DNA of 64,000 bases from Glaciecola sp. KUL10. GTDB lineage: Bacteria; Pseudomonadota; Gammaproteobacteria; Enterobacterales; Alteromonadaceae. This document shows positions 37,523 to 46,485 of the stretch, piece by piece. The position numbers and the translations under genes are program-made. Within the stretch, counting starts at the first letter, position 1. Every line of letters starts with the position of its first letter. Where the stretch lies: assembly GCF_003203515.1 (NCBI RefSeq), contig NZ_BGNG01000013.1, positions 33,861 through 97,860 of the forward strand, read 5' to 3'. Below the pieces are notes generated by a model. The model was not told where the DNA came from, ran no database searches, and saw nothing but the letters and a program-made list of their open reading frames with translations.

Positions 37523-38377
37523 TTATTTATACAAAGTGCGAATCCATCTCTCAGTGGTTATAAAGCGCCACGACCAGCTATCCCATTTACTATCAAGACC
37601 ACCAGCAACAATATCATCTTCTGACATTCCACTGGCTTTTTTAGCCTGAACGTAAGCGTAGGTTTCTTTTATCATATCAAGAAAACGTTGGTAGTCAGCC
37701 TTTGAAGCTAATGAGCCATGACCGGGAATAATGCTAGTATCATCGTCGATTTTATCCAAAATGGTTTGAACCGAAGCGATATAACCTTTAACCGAACCTC
37801 CAGCGCCTAGGTCTACATAAGGGAACATATCTTTGAAATATAAATCCCCCGTATGCAGGACGTCTGGTTGCTCAAACCACACAACACTGTCGCCGTCAGT
37901 ATGACCACCAGGAAGATGGAAAACGTGAATAGTCTCACCGTTGAAGTGGAATTTCACGCCCTGTTCATAGGTCACAACTGGCAAAGCCGCTGGGTCCGCA
38001 TCTTTACCCGAGGCTAATCTAACGCGTACATTTTCATGCGCAAAAATAGTTGCGTCCTTATGCTCATGGAAAAACGCATTAGATCCAGTGTGGTCACCGT
38101 GGTAGTGCGTATTGATGACATATCGAGTTTTTGCTTCACTAATACCCGCAAGGGCACCGGCAATCTTCTCGGCTAATGGTGCATACTGGTCATCCACGAT
38201 TAAGATGCCATCATCTCCGGCGGACACACCGATATTACCACCGGCTCCGACCAGCATATGAACAGAACCAGCAATGCTTTTTGACTCTATTGTAACATCG
38301 TCAAACCCACTTTGAGCTTGGGTTTGATAAGAAAACAACAGTGCCACGAGGGACGCAGCAAATACATTTTTTTTCAT
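37523..38377 (-). CDS. Exported metallo-beta-lactamase-fold hydrolase
   Basis: A 284-residue protein with a signal peptide (cleavage after QTQA, about residue 21). The MBL metal motif THYHGDHTGSN (HxHxDH) is near residue 110; the later ligands are the His in LPGGHTDGD, the Asp in LHTGDLYF and the His in IIPGHGSLA. This is a di-zinc hydrolase. It resembles general MBL-fold proteins more than any clinically named beta-lactamase. Periplasmic location is expected. The substrate is unknown. It converges on the amidohydrolase. Confidence 0.9.
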   Translation of the reverse strand: MKKNVFAASLVALLFSYQTQAQSGFDDVTIESKSIAGSVHMLVGAGGNIGVSAGDDGILIVDDQYAPLAEKIAGALAGISEAKTRYVINTHYHGDHTGSNAFFHEHKDATIFAHENVRVRLASGKDADPAALPVVTYEQGVKFHFNGETIHVFHLPGGHTDGDSVVWFEQPDVLHTGDLYFKDMFPYVDLGAGGSVKGYIASVQTILDKIDDDTSIIPGHGSLASKADYQRFLDMIKETYAYVQAKKASGMSEDDIVAGGLDSKWDSWSWRFITTERWIRTLYK

Positions 38378-38490
38378 AACGTTTTATGTTCCTGTACTAT
38401 TTTTATTATAAGCCTAGTCTTAATTTTTCGTTTAACAAGCCAGATACTCATACGCAATTGGTATTGGACCGTTTATTCTGTAAATAAAGT

Positions 38491-38694
38491 TCATTTAAGG
38501 TGTTGAAAGCGTTTTACGAGTTGTCCATCAATTTCGATCGTTTCATTGAACATTTCAATAGGCCTCACCCAAAGCGAGAAGTCACCATATAAAGTGCGAT
38601 AAACCACTAATTCACTCTCATCCTCAGAGTGCCGAGCCACCCCAATGACTTCGTAGTCTTTTCCTTTGTAATGACGATAAATTCCTAATTCCAC
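38491..38694 (-). CDS. DUF1653 protein
   Basis: A 67-residue protein with the DUF1653 pattern: GIYRHYKGKDYEVIGVARHS followed by YRTLYGDFSLWVRP. This family of very small beta-rich proteins has no known function. It starts 10 bases after the aminopeptidase stop, on the same strand, so the two are co-transcribed. Confidence 0.88.
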   Translation of the reverse strand: MELGIYRHYKGKDYEVIGVARHSEDESELVVYRTLYGDFSLWVRPIEMFNETIEIDGQLVKRFQHLK

Positions 38695-38704
38695 GCTAAC
38701 GTCC

Positions 38705-40255
38705 TTATAGATATGCGTTGACTAAGCAAGCAACCGTGGATGCAGTTGGTTTACCATGTTGCCAATCTAAGTTTTCAACGCCGCTTCCCGCAATATCCAC
38801 ATGTGTAAAAGGCAGAGGGTGTGCAGCATCACCGGCATGTTTGTCTAAACCAGATGCAATACTCAAAAAGGCCATTGGGAATTGATGCCCTCGTACCGTC
38901 GATACTGAAGGAGCGTTGTTTGATGAAAGAATATCATCGGCCTTGGTCCTTGATTTAATGAAATCAAAGTCTTCGCGCCGTGATAGCGATGGTTCTACGG
39001 GATCTCCCCATGCATCTCCAGCAACAGACCAACGTTGACTAACCTTTTGCAACCGCGCAGGTCCGTTTTCAACTAGTGCAGTGTAAGGTCCAAATGCAAT
39101 CGCGGCATGCCCCGTTAAGGTTGCCACTGAAAAGAGCTCTGGATTAATTTCATTAACAGCTTCTTCTCTTAAATGAGAAAGCAAATCACCTAGTAGCATT
39201 CGGCCTTCTGCATCCGTATTTCCAACTCTAACTCTTACACCAGCGTGACTGGTGATGATCTCATCAGGAATAAATGCTTCTGCCCCAATACTGTTTCTGA
39301 CTGCTCCAATTTCAACGACTACTTTAACGCCTTTAGGTTGAATCAAAGAGACAGCTTTCATAAAGCCCGCGACTGAAGCTGCTCCACCTTTGTCTCGGCT
39401 CATTCCTGCCATGTGGCCATTCACCTTTAAATCTGCCCCACCTGTATCAAATGTAATTCCTTTTCCTGCAAACATGAGCGTCTTTTCTATATCACCTTCT
39501 GGCACATAAGTGAGCCTGATTATCCTAGGTTGATGACGCTTTACTTCGATGGACGCTCTAGCAACAGCATGCAATAGGGGATAACGCGCTAAAATTTCTT
39601 GCTCGTCATCAATAATATTTACCTGAACAGTCGAGTCTTTAAATGTTCTCGCGCAATAATCTGCAAAACCGGGAGGTGCCATCCTTTCGGGTTCAGTGCC
39701 ACAAAGATCTCGCGCAACACGTTTACCTGCTTCGATCGCATTTAAACGCGCAACATATTTTTCATCGGCTCCTAGTAAGCCAATTTTCTTGATAGGTTCA
39801 AGATCTTGGTCAGGAAGATCCTGTCTAGCTTCTAATGGCTGCCATAACCCCTGACACAAGCCTAAATATGCGACACCTAATGCTTCCTTGTATCTTACTC
39901 GCACTTCATCAGACAAACCTTCCAAGTTAACCTCTACTAAAGGCGTTAAAATGCCTGCGGAGAGCAACTCGGATGCTACTAATTTTGCAGCATCATAAAT
40001 TCTCCTGACATCATCAAAATCTCGGAGTAATTCGTTCACGGGCACATGAAAAACTCTCTGCCCAGGTGCTTTGCCGTCATGGACTAATACACTTTGATTA
40101 CCAACGCGCGCGTCGATAACTGAGTGTGCTTCTAGCGTTTTTTGAACCGCGGGTAAAAATCGACTGTTTTGACCATTGCTAATTAGGACAAAGCAATCAT
40201 AGTCTTGCGTAAGTTCACTGTTTAGGAGTTCCGCACAGGCTCTTGGAAAAGGCAT
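38705..40255 (-). CDS. M17-family leucyl aminopeptidase-like protein
   Basis: A 516-residue protein of the leucyl aminopeptidase family. The metal and catalytic residues are present: K265 in GKGITFDTGG, the following Asp and Lys, the Asp of MSRDKGGA, and the NTDAEGR signature near residue 346-352 (Asp, Glu, Arg). Otherwise the sequence departs clearly from E. coli PepA, so it belongs to a divergent branch. It is a cytosolic di-metal exopeptidase that releases N-terminal amino acids. It is the first gene of a pair with the DUF1653 gene and divergent from the SWIM gene. Confidence 0.9.
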   Translation of the reverse strand: MPFPRACAELLNSELTQDYDCFVLISNGQNSRFLPAVQKTLEAHSVIDARVGNQSVLVHDGKAPGQRVFHVPVNELLRDFDDVRRIYDAAKLVASELLSAGILTPLVEVNLEGLSDEVRVRYKEALGVAYLGLCQGLWQPLEARQDLPDQDLEPIKKIGLLGADEKYVARLNAIEAGKRVARDLCGTEPERMAPPGFADYCARTFKDSTVQVNIIDDEQEILARYPLLHAVARASIEVKRHQPRIIRLTYVPEGDIEKTLMFAGKGITFDTGGADLKVNGHMAGMSRDKGGAASVAGFMKAVSLIQPKGVKVVVEIGAVRNSIGAEAFIPDEIITSHAGVRVRVGNTDAEGRMLLGDLLSHLREEAVNEINPELFSVATLTGHAAIAFGPYTALVENGPARLQKVSQRWSVAGDAWGDPVEPSLSRREDFDFIKSRTKADDILSSNNAPSVSTVRGHQFPMAFLSIASGLDKHAGDAAHPLPFTHVDIAGSGVENLDWQHGKPTASTVACLVNAYL

Positions 40256-40389
40256 AGTATTCCTTAAATATACTGCTGACTTGCATGGAGTATTTGCAAG
40301 ATGATTTACGTTTATGCGTCAACATCTTACAAATGGATCAATTTCATGTGTTAGTATAACTAGCTATGCGATTTATCCAATATTAAAAG

Positions 40390-41550
40390 ATGTCAGAATT
40401 AGTCAATTTGCTTGAAAAGTTAGCGGGTCAGAAAGCCTTTGAAGACGGAGTTGTCTTGTTTTTAGACAAAGCTGTTGAAGCGCTTCATATCGAAGGTAAA
40501 GAAGTCTTCGCTTTGGTTAAAGCTGATGATCATCACCGTGTCAAACTCACTCGCACAGCCTCGCATATTGAAGGCGCTTGCACTTGTCCCATTTCGGAAG
40601 ACTTTGACTTCTGCTCACATTGTGTCGCAGTAGCACTTGCCTTAAACAAACACGAAAGTGAGATAAAAAAGCTGCAAGATGGTGATGCAAAAGATCGCGT
40701 TCATGCTTTGATAAAGCAAATGAATGAAGAAGAAACGAAAGAAACTCTTCTCAAACTAATCAATGACGATAAAGATTTGTTAGCTAAGTGGGAAATGATC
40801 GCTGATGCGAAATCTGGTTTGTTAAAAGCAACGGCAATTAAGAAGCGAATTACTAAGGCTTTTCCACTAAAAAGCGTATCTCAAAACGCAAAAGTACAAG
40901 AGTATTTTGATGAGGCCAAGCTTAAACTGAATGTCGTGTTTGATGTTATAACAGCACTAGAGCCCAAACAGGCCTTCAGCTGTGTCGAATACATGTTATT
41001 TAGATATGATACCATTTTAAGCCGTGTTGATGATGCAGGTGGTGCGAGACATGAACTTTTTAAGCAGATCATGCCACTATTCGAAACGTGCTTTAAATCA
41101 CTGTCTTGGCATGATGGTGAAAAGATCGACTATTTAATGTCACTTTACGCAAGTGACTATTCACATTTTGAATTTGTGGATATTCCGCAACGTTTTATAG
41201 ACGAAAATGACCAAAAATTGCTTCAAACCTTTATCAAACGCCTAGAAACTCACATCAAAAATCATGGATTAAAGGTCCGTAAAGCGACGGGTAAGCTAGA
41301 ATCGACTTCGCGTGACATGCTATTTTCGATTGCTCAATTTTATGCCTCGCAAAGCGAAATTGAAACAGCATTGCAGTGGCTTGAAAAAGCGGCGGATAGT
41401 ATGGAAGGATACGTAAGACTTATAGAGTTGTTGATAGAGTATGGGAAAACCGACAGAATATCGGACTATTTGAATCAGGCCCAGCTACTCGCAAGTACAG
41501 CTTACGAAAGACGGATTGTAAACATGTTGGAAAAACGCGCATTCGATTGA
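40390..41550 (+). CDS. SWIM zinc-finger protein
   Basis: A 386-residue protein whose N-terminal part has a SWIM motif, CxCx8CxH: C64, C66, C75 and H77. The remainder is alpha-helical, rich in Lys and Glu, and looks TPR-like toward the C terminus (AQFYASQSEIETALQWLEKA). SWIM domains bind zinc and mediate nucleic-acid or protein contacts. In many bacteria such proteins are coupled to SNF2-type helicases, but no such gene is adjacent. It is cytosolic, and its function is unknown. It converges on the REC-GGDEF gene. Confidence 0.85.
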   Translation: MSELVNLLEKLAGQKAFEDGVVLFLDKAVEALHIEGKEVFALVKADDHHRVKLTRTASHIEGACTCPISEDFDFCSHCVAVALALNKHESEIKKLQDGDAKDRVHALIKQMNEEETKETLLKLINDDKDLLAKWEMIADAKSGLLKATAIKKRITKAFPLKSVSQNAKVQEYFDEAKLKLNVVFDVITALEPKQAFSCVEYMLFRYDTILSRVDDAGGARHELFKQIMPLFETCFKSLSWHDGEKIDYLMSLYASDYSHFEFVDIPQRFIDENDQKLLQTFIKRLETHIKNHGLKVRKATGKLESTSRDMLFSIAQFYASQSEIETALQWLEKAADSMEGYVRLIELLIEYGKTDRISDYLNQAQLLASTAYERRIVNMLEKRAFD

Positions 41551-41591
41551 TTGAAGTTAAGCTTTTTTGCAAGTGTAATAAAAGCCCTTTT

Positions 41592-42593
41592 TCAAGAAGC
41601 CATGGTCTCAACTATCGCTTCTCCTAAACCCAGTTCAAATATATTAGCAACAGCATGTCTTGTGCGCAGTTCTGCGCAATTTCCGCCGCTAGTTTTAGCA
41701 TTAAATAACGATAAATCAGCTTCCTGTAACAAGGTTTTGTGAGTTAAGTCTTCTTCTGGATACATAGAATATCCACCGACACTTACCGTCAAAAAACTAA
41801 ATTCATCCGATGCATCATTGCGGATTTGTAGTCCCTGAACTTTTGTAATTACCTTGTCAGCGATCGACTCTAATTCATATCCACTGCAAAATGGCTTTAA
41901 CAAAGCAAACTGATTGCCTTCGAGTGTACATAACGAGTCATTTACATTTGTTGCCAGTGACTGAAGTTCTTCTGCGATCATTTGCAGTACTAAGTCGCCA
42001 TAGTTCAACCCATGATGTTGATTAAAACCTTTAAAATTATCAATATCGACTAGCAGTATTGCCATTTTTTTATTCTTTCGAAGGCATTCATTCCATCGTC
42101 GAAAAACTTGTTCATTAAATTTCCGAGCGTTTCCGATTCCAGTTATTGGGTCGATATAACTTGCGTTTTCGGCTTCTTTTTTATCTTGATGTAGTTTTAG
42201 TTGATTACGTAAACGGATTCTTAATTCTGCTGGTTTGAGAGGGCGGTCAATAAAATCATAGACTTCACGTGCTAATAAACTGGCATCTCGTTTGCGCTGC
42301 TCTTCAACGTATTCGCTGGCAAAGAGTATAGGAATGTCTTTTTCAAACGCCCATTCTTGCAAACTTTGGTAGCTTTCATTTATTTGTGACGGGCAAGCAG
42401 GTAAACTCAACACTATGATATCTGGGTATCGTGTGCATTCGGTCAACAACTTAATACCTACTTCAATCGAATCTAAAAGTTGTACTTCGTATTCGTCAAG
42501 AAGCATTTGAGCTGCACGCTTAAAGTATTCACGATCATCGTCAATAATTAATATGTGGTGCTTCAATTGTGTAATTTGTTCACATACAGACAT
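41592..42593 (-). CDS. Receiver-GGDEF protein with degenerate active sites in both domains
   Basis: A 333-residue protein with a receiver-like domain (about 10-130) and a GGDEF-like domain (about 145-320). The receiver keeps the DDD acidic pocket (18-20), but the phospho-acceptor Asp is replaced by Ser63 (DIIVLSLPA) and the conserved Lys by Arg117 (DFIDRPLKP). In the GGDEF domain the catalytic motif reads EGNQF (225-229): the acidic pair DE is NQ, so cyclase activity is very unlikely, although DIDNFKGFN is intact. It may be a phosphorylation-independent adaptor or a GTP or c-di-GMP sensing scaffold. It lies downstream of dinB, with no clear terminator between them. Confidence 0.88.
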   Translation of the reverse strand: MSVCEQITQLKHHILIIDDDREYFKRAAQMLLDEYEVQLLDSIEVGIKLLTECTRYPDIIVLSLPACPSQINESYQSLQEWAFEKDIPILFASEYVEEQRKRDASLLAREVYDFIDRPLKPAELRIRLRNQLKLHQDKKEAENASYIDPITGIGNARKFNEQVFRRWNECLRKNKKMAILLVDIDNFKGFNQHHGLNYGDLVLQMIAEELQSLATNVNDSLCTLEGNQFALLKPFCSGYELESIADKVITKVQGLQIRNDASDEFSFLTVSVGGYSMYPEEDLTHKTLLQEADLSLFNAKTSGGNCAELRTRHAVANIFELGLGEAIVETMAS

Positions 42594-42790
42594 GCTTTAC
42601 TCATATTTATGCTAATGCACGATAATCTCTTATCGACCGATAAGAAGCTAACTTCATGATTTTGTTAAATAAACATACATGAGCCTAAAAAGCAGGTAAA
42701 CAAGATATGTGTAATTTTCAACCATTTCATGTAAATTTCATACAAGTGGATGACTTATACATTAGTTTAAAAGTTGTATATTCTACTACT

Positions 42791-43909
42791 TTAGTAGTCT
42801 GAATGATTTGATTTCGCTAAACATCTGAAATATAGAAGGTTATTCTTTTTTTCTAAGTCCAGGGGTAATTGTCTTTGTTCATCGTTAGTTTGTTGCAAGC
42901 CAACATGCACACCAAGCAAACGAGCAGCTTTTCCCTCCCCACGTTTCATTGCTTGTTCAAGCAAGTCGTAAAGTAGCTTAAAATCAATCACGGCAGATTT
43001 GGATTCGCAAGTAGTTTGAACGAAGTTACTGAATTTAACTTTTACACCTACTTTATTGATGGCTTTGTGTGCTACGTATCGAGTCGCTCTTTGAGTTAAC
43101 TCAGGGAGTAGTTTTTGTTGCAAAATTGACTTTAATTCTGCTAGATCTGAAATGTCATGTGAAAATGTTCGCTCAACACCGACTGACTTTCGAACCCGCG
43201 AACTTTCAACTTCACGATTATCAATACCGTGACAACGTTGCCATATAACACGACCATATTTCCCAAAATGCTCGACCAAAAATGCCTCGGATGAAGCTCT
43301 TACATCTTTACCCTTTTCAAGATTAAGCCTTTTAAGTTTTTCTGCGGTTACCTTGCCCACGCCAGGTATCTTTTTAAGTGGAAGCTGACCAATAAAATCC
43401 CAGACTTGTTCAGGCGCAATAGTATATATGCCATTGGGTTTATTTATGTCAGACGCGATTTTAGCAAGAAACTTGATCGGCGCTATCCCAGCTGACGCCG
43501 TCAATTCTGTTTCTTTATATATATCAGCTAGAATTTGTTGGGCCGTTAAGGTAGCTGAGCCCTTATTGAGCGCAGAGTCACTTAAATCCAGAAATGCTTC
43601 ATCCAATGACAGTGGTTCAATTTTATCAGCGTATTGTTCAAATACGCGCCTTATTATCGCACTTACTTGTTTATAGACTTCCATCCGGCCTGGCACAACA
43701 ATTAGGTTGGGACATTTTTGTAAAGCTATGGCCGTTGGCATCGCGGATGAAACACCAAATGAACGCGCGATATAATTGCAAGTTGATAATACTCCTCGTC
43801 GGTCAGACTTACCGCCTACCGCAACAGGCTTACCTTGCAAAGATGGGTTGTCTCGCATTTCAACAGATACATAAAATGCATCCATATCCACGTGCACAAT
43901 TTTTCGCAT
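42791..43909 (-). CDS. dinB: DNA polymerase IV (DinB), Y-family translesion polymerase
   Basis: A 372-residue Y-family polymerase. The catalytic acids are D8 (HVDMDAFY) and D103/E104 (SLDEAFLD), at the same positions as in E. coli Pol IV. The LPLKKIPGVGK helix-hairpin-helix is in the thumb. The beta-clamp motif QLPLDL falls at about 347-352, where E. coli Pol IV ends, but here 20 more residues follow. It inserts bases opposite damaged template positions during the SOS response. A perfect LexA-type box lies 16 bases upstream of the start. The gene follows acuI on the same strand. Confidence 0.95.
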   Translation of the reverse strand: MRKIVHVDMDAFYVSVEMRDNPSLQGKPVAVGGKSDRRGVLSTCNYIARSFGVSSAMPTAIALQKCPNLIVVPGRMEVYKQVSAIIRRVFEQYADKIEPLSLDEAFLDLSDSALNKGSATLTAQQILADIYKETELTASAGIAPIKFLAKIASDINKPNGIYTIAPEQVWDFIGQLPLKKIPGVGKVTAEKLKRLNLEKGKDVRASSEAFLVEHFGKYGRVIWQRCHGIDNREVESSRVRKSVGVERTFSHDISDLAELKSILQQKLLPELTQRATRYVAHKAINKVGVKVKFSNFVQTTCESKSAVIDFKLLYDLLEQAMKRGEGKAARLLGVHVGLQQTNDEQRQLPLDLEKKNNLLYFRCLAKSNHSDY

Positions 43910-43925
43910 TGACCGACATTAAATA

Positions 43926-43941
43926 CTGTATATAAATACAG
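43926..43941. promoter_or_regulatory. LexA (SOS) box of dinB
   Basis: The sequence CTGTATATAAATACAG has the full CTGT-N8-ACAG consensus of the gammaproteobacterial LexA operator. It lies 17-32 bases upstream of the dinB ATG, where LexA would block the promoter. This gives an independent reason to call dinB SOS-controlled and to give it its own promoter separate from acuI. Confidence 0.92.
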
Positions 43942-43993
43942 CTTAGCATATTAACAAAAATGATGAAATAACTGGGTTCCTCGGCCTAATAGC

Positions 43994-44974
43994 TTAGGTA
44001 TTAACATCCACAACAAGGCGACCTCTTACCTTTCCGGCTAGTAGCTGTTCCGCTAAATCAACTGAACTACTTAATGCTACGACCGTGCTTAAACTGGCTA
44101 ATAGTTGCTTATCTACTAATGAGCCGAGTGCCTTCCAGGCTTCTTTGCGATCTTCTATTGGCCGCATAACAGAATCAATGCCAATGAGCTTCACCCCTCT
44201 GAGAATAAAAGGTGCGACCGTCATATTTAAATCCATTCCTTGAGCAAGCCCACAAGCTGCAACAGTGCCACCATATTGTGTTGCAGCACATGCGTTTGCG
44301 AGTGTATGGCTACCAACTGAGTCGATAACACCCGCCCAACGTTCTCTCACCATCGGGCGACCGGGTTCACTCAATTCAGAGCGTTCTATAATGTCAACCG
44401 CGCCTAGACTTTGAAGGAAGGCTTTCTCTTCTGGGCGACCTGTAGAGGCAATAACTTGATAGCCGAGTTTGCTCAGTAACATGATGGCAACACTACCTAC
44501 ACCACCATTTCCACCAGTGACTAGAATTTCACCTTTGTCAGGTGTTACTCCTTGTTTTTGCAAAGCAAGCACACAAAGCATTGCTGTGTACCCAGCAGTA
44601 CCTAGCATCATTGCTTCTTTTGAAGAAAATTCTGAAGGTTGCTTGATAAGAAAGTCAGCGGGCACACGCGCTTTTTGCGCTAAACCACCAGGAAAACGTT
44701 CACCGACTCCAAAACCATTTAAAATAACACTGTCACCGCTCACAAAGTCATCACTTTGAGACCGAAAAACCTTGCCAGCAAAATCAATTCCCGGCGTCAT
44801 CGGAAATTCACGGATGATTTTGCCTTTTCCGGTGATAGCGAGAGCGTCTTTATAGTTCAAGGTTGAATATTCTATGTTAACTTCAACCTCACCATTTCCC
44901 AATTGCTCTTCGGCAATTTCAGTCACGCGTGCGTTATACTGCGGCTCGTTTTGTATTTGAATACCCTTGAACAT
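43994..44974 (-). CDS. acuI: Acryloyl-CoA reductase AcuI/YhdH family (MDR oxidoreductase)
   Basis: A 326-residue medium-chain reductase. The start MFKGIQIQNEPQYNARVTEI and the NYKDALAITGKGKIIREFPM block are those of the AcuI/YhdH family. A Rossmann motif GGNGGVGSVAIMLLSKLGY binds NADPH, and there are no zinc ligands. AcuI detoxifies acryloyl-CoA to propionyl-CoA, which matters during DMSP or propionate-related metabolism in marine bacteria. The ATG at 44974 is selected because GAGG lies just before it; an upstream in-frame start at 45184 would add 70 residues that overlap nqrM. It follows nqrM by 19 bases, so apbE, nqrM and acuI may share a transcript. Confidence 0.93.
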   Translation of the reverse strand: MFKGIQIQNEPQYNARVTEIAEEQLGNGEVEVNIEYSTLNYKDALAITGKGKIIREFPMTPGIDFAGKVFRSQSDDFVSGDSVILNGFGVGERFPGGLAQKARVPADFLIKQPSEFSSKEAMMLGTAGYTAMLCVLALQKQGVTPDKGEILVTGGNGGVGSVAIMLLSKLGYQVIASTGRPEEKAFLQSLGAVDIIERSELSEPGRPMVRERWAGVIDSVGSHTLANACAATQYGGTVAACGLAQGMDLNMTVAPFILRGVKLIGIDSVMRPIEDRKEAWKALGSLVDKQLLASLSTVVALSSSVDLAEQLLAGKVRGRLVVDVNT

Positions 44975-44993
44975 GATGGCCTCTTTTAAATTT

Positions 44994-45227
44994 TTATAAG
45001 ATTTTATTATCCTGCCATTCTTTGATTTTCTTTTGACGAGCTTCTTCTCGCTCCATGCGTTGCTTTTTTCTATCACAAGGTTCTGGGCAATCACAGGCCT
45101 TTGAAATGCCGATTGCGCCCAAACCGCCACAACTGCCTGCAATTGTTTTACGTTGTAAAATATAACCGACTGCCATCGCAGCAACCATTAATAAGAAAAA
45201 TCCAAACGCTAAAATAAAAGTACTCAA
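44994..45227 (-). CDS. nqrM: Na+-NQR maturation protein NqrM (DUF539)
   Basis: A 77-residue protein with one membrane helix (FILAFGFFLLMVAAMAVGY), followed by GSCGGLG and CDCPEPCDRKK. NqrM has four conserved cysteines of this arrangement and helps place the iron centre between NqrD and NqrE. The start chosen is a TTG at 45227, because AGAGG stands five bases before it and the known NqrM proteins start near here. An ATG at 45266 would add 13 residues without a clear ribosome site. It lies between apbE and acuI, the usual place for nqrM after apbE in this order. Confidence 0.93.
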   Translation of the reverse strand: MSTFILAFGFFLLMVAAMAVGYILQRKTIAGSCGGLGAIGISKACDCPEPCDRKKQRMEREEARQKKIKEWQDNKIL

Positions 45228-45274
45228 ATTAACCTCTTTTGAGTGGTATTTGTGCAAAGAATGCAACTACCACG

Positions 45275-46330
45275 TTAGTAAATTGTCACCTGTTTTGCAA
45301 ATTCAGGAGATTGATACTCAACAAAGCCCTCGGCTTCTTTTGTTATCATCAATACAGCTATACCCTGAGCTTCGACCAACTCTTTAGCAGCGTCAAACCC
45401 CATCACAATTAAGGCAGTTGCAAGGCCATCTGCGACCATAGAGGATGGATGTACGACACTGACAGAGACCAAATTATGAACGATTGGGTACCCAGTATTT
45501 GGATTAATCAAGTGCGAATATCGTTGCCCATCGTGTTCATAATAATTGCGATAGTCTCCTGAAGTTGCGATCGCATTATCACCTATCGAAATCAGACGTT
45601 GAATCGCTCTTTCAGTCGTTATCGGCTTTTCAATGGCAATGCGCCAATCTTTACCATTGAGCTTTTTACCCTTCAGGCGCATTTCGCCGCCAATTTCAAC
45701 AAGGTATGCTTCGATGCCGCTAGCCTGAAGTATATCAGCCACAACATCAACACCATAGCCTTTTGCAATAGTCGAAAGATCAATATAGACCTTGTCGTGT
45801 AACTTAGTCACAACGCGATTATCAAGTACAAATTTATCTATGCCTACGTATTCTCGGATATTCAACAATGCTGCTGGTGAAGGAGTTTGCTCAGGTTTTT
45901 TGTCGGGTCCAAAGCCCCAAAGATTAACCAGTGGTCCAACGGTTACATCTAACACACCATTACTAAGCTTACCTAACCTTATGGCCTCTCTTAACACTAT
46001 TTCTGTCTGCTCAGAAATTGCAAATGGACTATTTGCAGTCGTTTGATTGAGTCTCGATAACTCCGAATTTGGGTCGTAAGTAGACATAAGTGCATTTACA
46101 TTTATCAAAGCCTTGTCGATATTCGCTTTGAGTAAAGGTGGATCGATTTGTATATCTTCAGGCACGATGAGTTTTACTGAGTAAGTCGTACCCATTGTAA
46201 AACCAGTTATTACAATCTCTTCGTTTTTTTGGTTTGAGCACCCTGTAAGAAATACTAGCGTCCAGAGAGAGAGAATAAGTCGAATCAATGTGTTATCCAC
46301 TTTTGAATTTATATGCTCAGATAATAGCAC
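45275..46330 (-). CDS. apbE: FAD:protein FMN transferase ApbE
   Basis: A 351-residue lipoprotein with a signal ending in LVFLTGC. It has the ApbE motifs GFTMGTTYSVKL, the STYDPNSELSRLN loop, VDVVADILQ and the HLINPNTGYPI block. ApbE transfers FMN to threonines in NqrB and NqrC (SGAT motifs, both present in this window) in the periplasm. The start is not settled: a GTG at 46330 opens the frame, but another GTG (46300) and a TTG (46288) are also possible, and none has a clear ribosome site. The nqrF terminator lies just upstream, so it probably has its own promoter or is reached by read-through. Confidence 0.92.
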   Translation of the reverse strand: MLLSEHINSKVDNTLIRLILSLWTLVFLTGCSNQKNEEIVITGFTMGTTYSVKLIVPEDIQIDPPLLKANIDKALINVNALMSTYDPNSELSRLNQTTANSPFAISEQTEIVLREAIRLGKLSNGVLDVTVGPLVNLWGFGPDKKPEQTPSPAALLNIREYVGIDKFVLDNRVVTKLHDKVYIDLSTIAKGYGVDVVADILQASGIEAYLVEIGGEMRLKGKKLNGKDWRIAIEKPITTERAIQRLISIGDNAIATSGDYRNYYEHDGQRYSHLINPNTGYPIVHNLVSVSVVHPSSMVADGLATALIVMGFDAAKELVEAQGIAVLMITKEAEGFVEYQSPEFAKQVTIY

Positions 46331-46442
46331 AAAATAATAAAATTCTAGCTTGTCAGGTAGACCTTAAGTGCTGTGAGGGCGTAAACCTGGGTATGATTCA
46401 ATAAACGAACGCACGAAAAGAAATTAAGTTTTCATTAGATAA

Positions 46443-46472
46443 AAAAAGAGCGCTTCAAGAAGCGCTCTTTTT
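46443..46472 (-). terminator. Rho-independent terminator after nqrF
   Basis: The 13-base stem AAAAAGAGCGCTT/AAGCGCTCTTTTT with a CAAG loop lies 14 bases past the nqrF stop. The T-tract follows on the minus strand. It would limit transcription from nqrABCDEF into apbE. Confidence 0.9.
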
Positions 46473-46485
46473 GAATTATTAAATG

